Positions 43,937-53,695 of a stretch of 64,000 bases of DNA are shown in pieces (position 1 is the stretch's first letter; every line of letters begins with the position of its first letter). The notes under the pieces are model-generated. The model saw nothing but the letters and a program-made list of their open reading frames with translations. It was not told the origin of the DNA and searched no databases. The stretch is from the NCBI GenBank assembly GCA_963575745.1, contig CAUYUJ010012669.1, positions 324,501 to 388,500 on the forward strand, written 5' to 3'. This DNA is from Prorocentrum cordatum. Taxonomy: Eukaryota > Sar > Dinophyceae > Prorocentrales > Prorocentraceae. The position numbers and the translations under genes are program-made.

Positions 43937-45620
43937 TGAGTCAGTCAAGTATCGCTGGCGGGAGCTCGTATCTATATCCACGGCTTCTCGGGCGTATCTC
44001 CTGGGCCGCGACACCATGGATTCGGAGCGTGTTTTCGCTGATCTTCCGCGCGGAGCGTATCCGTGCGACCGCGCATCCACGTGATCGCGCCCCGGAGTCC
44101 AAACCGCGAGGGCATGGATAGGCAGATGTTCGCCGCGCGTCAGAATAGGCAGGGGGCGCGCGGAGCAAGCGTCGGCAGGATCAGCTGAGAGCCCCTCGGT
44201 GAGGCGGGTGCCAGGACGACGGTCTTGGTGGGCCGTTCACGCAAGTGTACAATGACAACTTGTTGACCTACACCCACGTTGGGATGGCGACGCGTGCAGC
44301 GCTGCAGTTTGTGGAGCAGTTTGTTCTCATGTCGTAGGGATGTGCGTCCTTGCGCTGCTGTCGTGCTCTCTGCTCGGCTTCGGTTTCTTCACGGTCCGTT
44401 CTCGTCTCCGACGCTTGCCCTCTTCTCCGCATGGTCCGTTCTCGTCTCCGACGCTTGCCCTCTTCGACCCTCGTCGACCAGGGCCCGTAGTATGTCATAC
44501 CGTGATCTTGCTATACCAATATGTCTCACCATTCTGCCCCCGAAGGGGGGAACGCAGAAAGGGGCGGGGCACTTCAGAAGCTATGGAAAGCCTCCAGCCT
44601 TCTGAGCAGCTTTGTAAGCCTTCTCCGAATCCGCAGAGGGCTCAGAAATTATTTGTTCGAGAAGCCCAGCGGCCGTCTGAGAAGACCTACCCTCTCTCGC
44701 TTCCCCCACTTGGCGCGCCGCCGAGCGACGAGGTTTTGGCGTTCGGGTCAACTCGGGTCTCCAGCGGCCGTTCGGGACGATCCATACACCCCCAGAACGC
44801 CCTCAGCGAGGCGCAGCCCCTGAAACGCACCCCGAGGCTTGAAAACCGCCGAGAGCCACCGAACACGCCGCGAAAATCAGCGAAAACGCTTCAGAAAATT
44901 TTCGGCGCGCCGTCGACCGTGCCCTCTCTCTTCTCAGTTTCCCCTGTCCTCGCGGTGCGGAGCGGTCCAGGCGGGCCCGGCTTGGGGGCTGCCCATGGGG
45001 GCCAATCAGGCAGGGCTGGGCTGTACTTCGCGGGGGGTCTATGCCCAGAGCCACCCTGATATCCCAGACCCTCTCGCGTCGCGGAGGAAGTCGCAACGGG
45101 AGTTTTTGGGTGTATGTTCGGCCTCTGGGGGGCCCTCGTTGCGCCCGGGACTTTACAAAAACAATACTCAGGATGAAAAACCAGTCCCGGGGAACGGGTG
45201 GAGACCTCCAGGGGTCCAAGAGGTGGCATAGTTAATCACGACGACGTCGGCGGTCTGAGACTTGGGCGTCGCAGTTTTTCCACACTGGACGTTTTCGCTC
45301 ACTCTGGGGCCCTGCCCTCACGGGTCGCTACGCTTCGACAAGAGCCGCATGAAGAGAGCCGCGTGAAGATGCGTTCGAGGGCTCCGCTTGTGTGGGTTTT
45401 CACGATGTTGTATTTTTGTTTTTGTTCCACAACGTCGGAGGGCAGGCCTTGCCAATGGGCGTGTGAATGAGTTACGTCCGTGCCTTGCATCCTTACTCCT
45501 GTGGCTGCCTGTCGGAGGTCATAGTGCACGTGCCACCAATTCCATCAGAGAATTGCCACCGCTTGTCCGTTCTTGAGAACATGTGGCGTCCGTAAAGTCT
45601 GCGGGCCTGCGCCCGCCGGG
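43937..45620. other. No gene recognised; R and CAGACCC(C/T)CTCGCGTCG repeat copies
   Basis: A reversed R copy lies at 44795-44850 (GAACGCCCTCAGCGAGGCGC). CCCAGACCCTCTCGCGTCGC at 45063 belongs to the family at 16866, 17083 and 33839. A 50-base direct duplication around GGTCCGTTCTCGTCTCCGAC lies at 44393 and 44441. No conserved coding sequence. Confidence 0.5.
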
Positions 45621-45770
45621 TCTGGTCCTGCTCCAGCGATCATCCCTTGTTTAACCTGCCTGTGGCCGCCGCCTGCTCCCACCCGCTCATACATAACATT
45701 TCAGATCGCAGAGCTCTTGAGTTCACGGTTGCAGAAGACCTAAAAGCTCCCGGCGGGCGGCGTCTCGCCA
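45621..45770 (+). repeat. 5' LTR
   Basis: Aligns with 53039-53189: CATACATAACATTTC, GAGCTCTTGAGTT, CGGTTGCAGAA and GCGGGCGGC are shared in order. It ends GCCA, with the CA expected of an LTR. Its start is TC where the other copy has TG. Confidence 0.75.
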
Positions 45771-45775
45771 TTTGA

Positions 45776-45790
45776 TGGTAGCGGAGCTGG
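45776..45790 (+). promoter_or_regulatory. Primer-binding site (initiator tRNA-Met type)
   Basis: TGGTAGCGGAG starts five bases after the LTR end. It differs by one base from TGGTAGCAGAG, the complement of the 3' end of many eukaryotic initiator tRNA-Met, the usual primer of copia elements. Confidence 0.65.
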
Positions 45791-46001
45791 CCGATTCGCC
45801 CTGGCCAGTTCTCGCCTCCGCAGCGATCACGCGGATGTCTGTTTGTCGCGCCCCGTGGCGGGACTGCGCGCCAGCCTGCCCGGCAGTTGCGTGACTTCTC
45901 GCGGTGTGCATAATCCTGGCAGCTGCGTGGCCTCACGCGGAGGACGTGCGATTCCCAGCTCATCGACCGGCAGCGGCTCACCGCCGCGTGCACCAACAAC
46001 C

Positions 46002-46700
46002 ATGTCAAGAGCTTCGAAGCTGCAGTTCGAGAAGGACATCCCGTTTTACGATGGGGATCCTGCGTTCTTCGAGGAATATCAAGAGAGAACTCGAGACGCC
46101 TTGTACGGGTGCATGGGTGACGAAAAGCAAATAGCGACGTTTGTCAACCGCATGAACGGTCTCTCGGGCACGGCCTCCGACGCGGTCCGGTCGCTCACGC
46201 ACCAGCAGCTGCTCACTTTCGAGATGGAGACGATCGAGAGCGGCGGCAAGTGTGGCGGTAGAAGAAGCAGGCGACCACCGACGGACTGGGGCTGCTGCTC
46301 GCGATGTTCAACGAGTCTGTGCTGAAGGGGAGACATACCTGTTCGAGCGGCTGAGTTGTTCGATTGCGCGCTGTGCGACAAGACCGTGTGGAGGTCACCC
46401 GGAGAGAGCATGCAGGAGTATATCACCAGGCGTTCGAGGTCATTCGACGATTTCAAGAAGGTCAACGAGGAGACAAGCATCAGCAACGACTCGCAGGCCC
46501 ATCTTTTCTTGAAGTTCTCGGGGTTCGAAAAATCATATCACGCCAGAATCGTCAGCAGCGCTGGCAACGCGTGCGACAAGGACGCCGTTCGCAAGGCGCT
46601 TCGAATGCAGCGCCCGAACATCCACGAACGAGAATGGGAAGGGCAAGAACGAACAGAGGCCAGACCCTCGACCTCAGCGGGTCAACCAGCGACGGGAGCA
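46002..46700 (+). pseudogene. Gag of the copia-type element, frameshifted
   Basis: ATG at 46002 opens a frame with KLQFEKDIPFYDGDP, FEEYQERTRDALYG and LSGTASDAVRSLTHQQLL. A frameshift near 46250 moves it; from 46356 another frame reads SMQEYITRRSRSFDDF, FLKFSGFEKSYHARIVSSAG and VRKALRMQRPN. Residue order and spacing match the Gag of dinoflagellate copia-like elements (Phe-Tyr-x-Gly-x-Pro near the start, the Gln-Tyr-Ile-x-Arg-Arg block, then a Leu-Arg-x-Gln-x-Pro block). A stop at 46344-46352 and the frame change make it non-functional. Gag would form the particle that packages element RNA in the cytoplasm. Confidence 0.75.
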
Positions 46701-48900
46701 GCACTGATATTATCAGCACAAGTCAGCGTGGCAGGCTGGCAGAGAAGACGGCGAGTACGAGTATGAAGATGGCGAAGCAGCCCCTACCGGCCCAGGCGCT
46801 CAGTCACCCACGGGAAGCGACCACGAAGCGGTCTACCTTGGCAATGACCAGGCGACTTTCGAGGAGATCGATCAGATGGGCGACGTGGCGCTCGAGAGCT
46901 TCGCGGCCACCGTGCAGCAATAGCAGAGATTCCACTGCAAGGTCGGCGGACGTGGCCGAGGCCGCGGGCGCGACCGCGGAGATCGTCTTCAACGAGCGAG
47001 CTCGAGGGGCAGCCAGAATCAGCACGTGCGGGAATCCGGAACGACGAGTTCGCATCGTGAAGCTGAAGCGGACGACGTGCGACTTGCGGACTGCTCGGCC
47101 ATTGGCATGGAGACCCCAACTGTGCGAAGTCATCGAGATCATCACCACCTCCCTCGGACAGGCCGACGCGCAGCAACTTCAGCGTGACCGACCACGACGG
47201 CGAGAGCAAAGGCAGCGAGGCAGAAGTGTTCGCGACAGTATCGCGTGGACAGCACGGGGCACTGCCGAAGGCGAAGCCCAAGCCGATGCCAGATCCGAAG
47301 AAGGCCGACGGCTTACGTCTACTACAAGCCGCCCGCGAGGCGGAGCCGCGGGCCGCTGCCCATCACGAACCACCCCTACCAGCGCGCGATCGACGGGCAC
47401 CCGACCTTGCACAAGGGCGCCAACGGGGCGGCGCGCTACCTCGCGTGCCACTTGCGCGACGAGGTCGGCATCTACGCGCCGCGGCGCGCCGGCCAGGGTC
47501 TGGGCGAAAGGGCGGGCAGGGGCTCTGGAGGTTTCTGACGCGTTCGCTGCTCCACGCGCCGAGCGGAAAGATCGCCCGGGGCGCTTCCGAGCGGCAGAGA
47601 CCGAAGCAAACAGACTGAAGCATCCCGGTCATCTTGATGCTGGGGCTGGCAGCCCTACTCTAGCTGTGGCTCGCGGAGTGGCGAGCTCGCCGAGTTCGGC
47701 TGCCGCCGCATCCCGGCGCGCGGCGGAGGGGGCCCGGGCGCCTGGCCCCGACGCGGATGATGAGCTCGAGATTGGCGGCGCGGTCGAGGAGGAGCAGTCC
47801 GCGGAGGAGGCCGAGGAGCTCGGGGGGCGGCGGCGACGTCGACGCGGCGCGCCCAGCGGGCTTCGGCCAGGGCGCGGGCGGCCTCAGAGTCGAGGGCCCT
47901 CCGACGGGCGTCGAGGAGATCAAGGCGGGCAAGTATTCTGGATTCGCGTCCGCGGAGTTCGCCGAGATGCAGTTCGCGGCCGCCCGCGGCGCCGGGCGGC
48001 GAGCCCGCGCTGGGCCAGCGCCGGCTCGCGCTGCATTTGATTTGGCCCATTGCCCTTGGCAAGTGAAGCGCGGGCGCCCCTTCGGAGACGCAGGGGCAGA
48101 CCGGCGAACCGTTCGACGCCCTCGGCGGCGGCCTCAGGGTTCCGATGGTCGGACCCGCCACGGACGCCGAGGCTTGCGGCGCGGGGGGGGGGGGGGGGCG
48201 CCGGAAGCCGCGGTTCTGGGCGCGGCGCGCCAGGCCGCGATGCGGGGCAGGCCCCGGGTCCTGGGAGAAAGATCGCGAAGAAGCCACGCGCGAGAAGCAT
48301 CTGAAGAAGACCGACCCCAAGCCCAAGGCTTAAGGGCGTTGATTTTCGGGGGGTTAGCCGAGGGACCAAGTCGGACACGGTGCGCAATGTGCCCGCTGGC
48401 ACCGGCGGGCAGCAGTCCGCGCTCGAGTCGGTCGAGCTCGCCCAGGACGCCCCGTCGCTGATCGGTCGAGGCTCGCAGGAGACGCTCAGCGCCATGATCG
48501 ACGTGGATAGGGGGGTGGCGTACCCCGCCGAGCTCGACTGCACGGCCGCGCACTGATCGGCGCGGCGCGCGACCGCCTCGGCGTCAACCTGCAGGGCCCC
48601 CCGTGCTCCGGCGCCCTCGGCCTAGAGTTCCATGGGCTTCGACCCCGGGGCGGGCGCGGCGGGAACTTCGTCGACGCGAACTGCGTCGATTCATCGGAGG
48701 CGCTGGCCGCGCACGTGCAGGAGCAGCCCTGGGATGCGCCGATCGAGAGGTCTTCGAGGGCCCCGAGAAGATCGACTGGGGCGGCGACGGGGCCACGAGG
48801 ATGGTGAGCCCAAGGCGCGCGACGAAGGTCCAGGCCACGCACGACGACCTGAGGACCGCGGAGACGAGGGCCACGGGTGCGATGGCCGGGGCGGTCGCGA
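46701..48900 (+). pseudogene. Copia polyprotein remainder after Gag, unresolved
   Basis: A short Arg/Gly block at 46935-47000 (FHCKVGGRGRGRGRDRG) resembles the basic end of Gag. An aspartic protease and zinc knuckle were not found. Protein-like scraps (HPYQRAIDGHPTLHKGANG near 47380; IKAGKYSGFASAEFAEMQF near 47920) lie in different frames and are unrecognised. The G-run at 48185-48199 disturbs any frame. Confidence 0.4.
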
Positions 48901-48929
48901 GGCGCGGGACATCACCCAGGGGCTAGACG

Positions 48930-49200
48930 CTGCTCGAGCAGATCTTCTCTGGCCAGTTCGGGCCCGCCCTGCTCGCGACGGCCGCCTGCGGCTACGACTG
49001 CTGCCAGCCCCTGGACATCTCGGATGGCTGGTGCGGGATGGAAGGGCAGCTCGCCCGTCGCCGGCTACTGGAGGAGGGCCCCTACATGGTGGTTATCCCG
49101 ATGCCCTGCGGACCCTGGGAAGATTGGGGGCGATGCAACCTCGCGAAGGGCGGTGCTGCGGCGGCGATTGTCTACGAGGCTCAGGAGGTGACGAGGGCTC
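48930..49200 (+). pseudogene. Pro-Cys-motif domain of the polyprotein
   Basis: One frame reads LEQIFSGQFGPALLATAACG, DISDGWCGMEGQLARRRLLE and EGPYMVVIPMPCGPWEDWGR. The pattern D(I/L)x-G-W-D/C ... P-(Y/L)-x-V-(V/I)-x-x-P-P/M-C-x-x-W recurs, from memory, in a domain placed between Gag and integrase in dinoflagellate copia-like elements. The function is not known to me. The frame is lost after about 49200. Confidence 0.45.
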
Positions 49201-50039
49201 TGCTGGCCTCGTCAGACCAGCTGGCGGTGGACCGCGCGAGCCGAGGCAGGCGCGCCCTGTCGGGGCAGCCCCTGGGATCGAGCGCGCGCGACGAGCCAGA
49301 GACGCAGCGGGCCGGGGAGCTCGCGGAGAGGGGCGTGCTGCTCGAGCGCGCGCCCACGCCTGCCAGCTCGGATGCGCGGGCGAGAGAACGGGTGAGCCGC
49401 GCAACATGCCGACGGGGTCTCTCGCTGGGTCGGTCGCTGTCCAGGTGGCGCTGCGCGACGCGAAGTGCGATCGCAGCCGCGCCCGCGCGCCGCTCGAGCA
49501 TGAGAAGGAGACAGGGTGGCGGCGAAGTGGCCCGATTAGCTCGACCGGCTCATCCTCCGCGCGATCGATCAGCAGATCGACCTGGGCATCGACGAGCACA
49601 TCATCGAGGGGCTCGGCGTGGCGGGCAGCTCCCCTGCGAAGCTGCCGCCCGAGCTCAAGGGACGACGACTTCGGTAGACAGAAGGCGGCGCAACGTCCAA
49701 CTCCTGAGGGCGGCCAGCCTCGACCAGATGGAGTTCCAGATGCGGGCGGGCCGGCGGTGCATCGCGCTAACGTCAGGGCCGAGGCGGCGGCGCGCCTCGA
49801 GCCCGCGCTCTCCCCCGGGGAGAAGGAGAGGCGCGCGCGATGGCTCGCCGTCGACCCGGCGGCCAGGCGCGATGCAACCAACGCGTGAACTTCGGCCACC
49901 CCGCCAACGCGACGCTGGCGAGGTGCCTGAGGAGATCGAGCGCGAAGAAGTAGTTCTTGGAGACTGCGTGGGAAATTTCGAGGTGCGACGCCTGCGGCGG
50001 CATGATCAGGACGTAGCGCGCGCGCCCGGCGCGGATTCC

Positions 50040-50430
50040 AGGGCGCTACCAGATCAGCTTGAACCCGATGCTCGGCACCCTGTTCGCCCGCGACTCCGAG
50101 GGCGGCGCGCGCGCGTTCTTCAACATCGAGTGCGACGGGGCCCGGCTCCATGCGGTCTGCCACCTGCGCGAGGACACCCGTGCTTCCTCGGCCATGGTCG
50201 CGCTGCTTGGCAGGATCGAGCGACTAGGTGGAGTACGCGAGGAAGTATGGCATCGAGTAGTGCCGGGCGATCAGATCACGAAGGAGCAGGGCCTGCGCGC
50301 CCTCTGCGGGATCATCAACCAGGTCTGCAACGGGACGGTGATCTACGATTGCTATGCACCGTCTAACTGGGCGCTCTGGACGCGCGGCCCTCGCGCCCCC
50401 AGGTCGGTCCTGCAGGACAACGAGGCGTAG
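50040..50430 (+). pseudogene. Integrase-like region
   Basis: Residues SLNPMLGTLFARDSEGGARA, FFNIECDGARLHAVCHLRED then SSAMVALLGR and NQVCNGTVIYDCYAPSNWAL resemble the retroviral-type integrase core of dinoflagellate copia elements (a start motif with D, then F-L-N-I-V-D, a W and G before the second Asp, and a final Asn-Trp). The first acidic residue appears as Thr-Leu-Phe and others are altered, so it would not be active. Confidence 0.5.
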
Positions 50431-50639
50431 AGGCTGAACTTGCAAGAGGCAGCACTGGACCCGGAGTATGTCATGGCTTTCCAACTTCACTGTGGCGCGA
50501 TGTTGCTACGGTTGCTTTCGTGAAGACGGATGGCCAAAAACCGAGCGGGGAGAGCGAAGCCAGCCGGGTCGACGCCGACGAGAGGGCTCTTCCTAGCGGG
50601 CGCGCGCGAAGCCCAGCGAGATCCCCGGCGCTGTTCCAC

Positions 50640-50951
50640 CGCTGGTTCGGCATCGCACGCGTGACCAGCCGCGTTTGTCGCGATCCCGACAAAGTGGCCG
50701 ACGGGATCGACGCTGCGTTGCGCCCAGCTGCCGTTCATGTTCAAGGCAGTCCTCGCGCGGTTTGGCTACGGCACGGTGGCGGCGCGGTCTTGGTGAGACC
50801 CGAGCAGCTGAGGTTTGCGACGGAAGACGAGCTGATCACCCGGGGCAAGATGCCAGCGGATCGGCGAGGTGCAAACATACCGCTAGGACTTCGGATTCTT
50901 GACGTCCGACGCGACTTAGAGAAAGGGGCCACAGAGTTCCCTGAGGAATAA
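50640..50951 (+). pseudogene. Polyprotein segment after integrase
   Basis: Reads HRWFGIARVTSRV, AVWLRHGGGAVLVRPEQLRF and ATEDELI. A W-x-G-x-A/x-V ... V-W-x-R/H ... V-x-P-x-x-L/V-R-x-A-T-x-x-E pattern follows the integrase in many copia and gypsy elements. Confidence 0.5.
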
Positions 50952-52589
50952 CCGCTACCAGGCATAGCATCGGCGGCGCCAAGTGCAGCCGCTGCTGCAA
51001 GAGCCGCCCCCCGCCCGTCGTGCGGCCACGCCCCGGCGCCAGAGACGGTCGAGGAGCCCCGGCCGAGACCCGAACCTGCGGGCTCTGCCGGAGGGGGCCG
51101 CGGCACGGAGACGGCCGCGCCACGGCGGGGCGAGAATCTCACCCCTAGGTCCCCGTGCATGGTACTTGGCGAAGAGCTGGTGATATTGTTCGCGATGATG
51201 ATGGACAGCCCGAACCCATGTCTGGAGCCCACCTGGCGGATCACGACTCGGACGCAGCCTTCCACGCCAGGATCAAGCACGCCTGGCTGACCGGTAGGTC
51301 TAGAGCGAAGGGGTGAAGCTGACGGACCACGCCATGGCGGAGAAGCTCCTCTTCGACGCAAGCATGGCTAAGGGGTGAGGGAACTGGCGCAACTTCAGGG
51401 CGGTGGCCGTAGTCGCGGGCGACGCGGCCATGGAGCTGTTGGACATAATCAAGGACCCCGAGAAACTCCTGCAGGCGAAGTCCCGACAGTCGGCTGGTCG
51501 CGGTCGGCTGCTACGAGTCGGTCCACGCGAGGACGGTACCTTCAAGGAGATGACGTTGACCGAATGCTCGCGCTGCGACCTCCCTCGCCTCTTCCACCTG
51601 GAGTTCCGCCCAGAGCGAAGTTCGCCTGTTACGGTATTATCTGCGGCGCCAATGGCGCGGGCAGGAAGTGGCTGAGCAAGCTCCGGAGGACGCCGCGCTG
51701 CAATTTGTGGCAGGAAAGCCGCTTGGAGAGGGCGTTCTTCCCCTTGTTCGAGAATGAATAGCTCGGCGGGCTCGTCGGCACTGCGCGACTTGTTCGCGGC
51801 AGGCGACCCCGACGGCAACCTGCGCAAGAGTGCGATGGGCGAGCTCCAGAGGACGCAGCGACTTTCGCGGAGAAGCCGCCCTTCAGGCGCCGCGGCAAGG
51901 ACGTGGAGCAGCCCGTGGACTACGCGATCAAGCTTAGCATGCCGTTCTTCATTGACCAGATGGAGACTATCGGCCCGGCGATGCAGATCGAGGCGTCGGC
52001 TACGGATGAGGAGTGGAGTTTCGCAGAGTCGGCGATCGGCTCAGTCGGGTGGCTCCCGCGGTAATTTCGGATGGGCGTCTCCTTCGGCCACAGTTGGCTT
52101 GCGCAGCAGAAGAAGCAGGCGACCGCGTAGAACCTATTGAACAAGCTGGTTCGCCACTGCCTGGAAACACGGGAAGTGCGCCTGGGCTTCCGGAGCGACA
52201 CTTTACAACGGGATGGAGACGGAGACTGCGCGTTGTCATCTTCGCAGGCAGCAGCCTCAAGAACGTTGACGACCACGACCCGGGCCCGCCCGGCGAGAAT
52301 GTGATGTGCCAGTTCGGCCGCGTGCGCCTGCTCACAGACGATGGCTTCTACAAACGACAAGAAGGACCAGTGCGCTTCCTCGACAGGGCAGCCCGGGGGC
52401 CAAGAGAGTACGCAGCGCCTCGATGGGAGCAGAGGCTCACGGACTGACGGAAGGAGCTGAAGCACTGGAGTGGACCAGGGCGGTCTATTACGAGATGTAG
52501 AAGCTAGAGCAGCCACTGGGTGATCCGTTGGACGAGGTGACGACTCTGATGCTGGCTAAGTGATTCGACAATGTCAACTTCCTAGTACC

Positions 52590-52920
52590 CCACTTGCTTG
52601 CGGACGCTGGCCAGATCGCAGATCGTCGAGTTCGAGTCGTTATCGCAGTTTTGCGGGCGATGCTATCACAGGACGGAGTTGACCTGGAGTGGCGCGACGC
52701 GCCGGTGCAGCTAGCACAGGCGTTGAAGAATATGGAAGCTGACCGAGGCTACTTGACGAGAGCGATGATGGACGGCTACGTGAATGCGAAGGTCTCCGCG
52801 AAGGAGGCAGTCAGGATGGCACGCCGCAGGCATGCACATGAGCGTCGAGCCCGCGACGCCCGGAGCAGAACCACCGCTAGGGTGGAGCACACCGCACAGC
52901 ACAGTGAATCATTCTCATAA
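52590..52920 (+). pseudogene. RNase H-end region of the copia polyprotein
   Basis: Reads VDLEWRDAPVQLAQAL, NMEADRGYLTRAMMDGYVNA and SAKEAVRMARRRHAHERR, stop at 52918-52920. In copia elements the polyprotein ends with a T/x-x-Q-x-A-D-x-L-T-K motif followed by a basic tail; here Ala-Asp-Ala-Leu-Thr-Lys is replaced by Ala-Gln-Ala-Leu-Lys. RT itself (51300-52500) is too damaged to read, with no YVDD box found. Confidence 0.6.
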
Positions 52921-53038
52921 TTCAAAAGGCTTCCGCCCACCTTCCGCCGCGCTTCCGCGCCACTCCGTGTTGATTGGTTGTCGGACGTCGGCTTGGACGA
53001 CCGACCGATCTTTTCTTAACCAGATGATCGAGGACGAG

Positions 53039-53189
53039 TGTTGAATTGCACCAGCAGTCATCCCTCTTTAAGCCTGCCTGTTGCCGCTGCCTGCTCTCGC
53101 CCGCTCAGACATAACATTTCGGTTCGCCGAGCTCTTGAGTTTTCGGTTGCAGAAAACCTGAGAATATCCCAGCGGGCGGCGGCCCGCCA
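53039..53189 (+). repeat. 3' LTR
   Basis: Begins TGTTGAATTGC and ends CCCGCCA. It lies 118 bases after the polyprotein stop, preceded by a purine-rich GATCGAGGACGAG that may be the polypurine tract. Confidence 0.75.
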
Positions 53190-53330
53190 CTTGGGGCCGT
53201 TTTCATTACAAAATGTTTTGCGAAAAGGGATTTTGTCCACTCCCCAAGGGCGTACGCAATCATCCCGCAACCCCTTGCGATGCGCTCTTCTTGCCCAGAC
53301 CCGGGGCGTCGTGTTTTTTGTGTGATTCTC

Positions 53331-53345
53331 TTTTTTTGTTCGCAG
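53331..53345 (+). promoter_or_regulatory. Possible spliced-leader acceptor site for the ABCA gene
   Basis: CTCTTTTTTTGTTCGCAG ends at 53345, 283 bases before the proposed ABCA start. Nuclear mRNAs of dinoflagellates receive a trans-spliced leader at an AG after a pyrimidine run. The following GTCTCGACCCATTCCC also occurs at 31100, so this may be part of a repeat instead. Confidence 0.25.
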
Positions 53346-53627
53346 GGTGGACCCGGAGGTCTCGACCCATTCCCCGGGGCCTGGGTAGTTGCTTGACGCG
53401 CGCAAGGCCGGCGAGGGCCCCCAGAGGCCGAACACAACCAATTTTTGCGTACGCCGCGAGCGTGTTTGGGCGATCCTTCCCCCAGCCTGTGGCTACAGCT
53501 GCACGCGTCGCCTGGTCCGCTCCAGCGGCTCGCAGGTTGTCTGGCCGGGAGCATTGCCCGCGCTGTCAGGGCGCGCGCGCGCCGACCTGGCTGGAGGCCA
53601 CCAGCCCGCCTGGCCGCGCGGGCCGGG

Positions 53628-53695
53628 ATGGCGCTGCGCGGGGGCGGCATGGGCGGGACGGCCAGGAGGCGGCAGCTCGGCGCGCTGCTGCGGAA
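53628..53695 (+). CDS. ABCA exon 1 (N-terminal cytosolic segment)
   Basis: ATG in GGCCGGGATGGCG opens MALRGGGMGGTARRRQLGAL then LRK. ABCA proteins begin with a short basic segment of the type (Q/F)-x-x-L-L-x-K-N before TM1. The frame runs open upstream to 53445, so an earlier start is possible, but conserved residues begin after this ATG. The exon ends CGGAA/GCTGGG with a GC donor; phase 2 matches exon 2. Confidence 0.65.

Larger units (their letters stand above)
45621..53189 (+). mobile_element. Decayed Ty1/copia-type LTR retrotransposon
   Basis: About 7.6 kb bounded by two related ~150-bp LTRs, with a primer-binding site just inside the left LTR. Gag is on the + strand at the left. Integrase-like, polyprotein and RNase H-end-like residues follow in order to 52920, with many stops and frameshifts. 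The gene order and the C-terminal signature match dinoflagellate copia-like elements as I remember them. The LTRs differ at roughly one base in five, so the insertion is old. No clean target-site duplication is visible. Confidence 0.78.
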
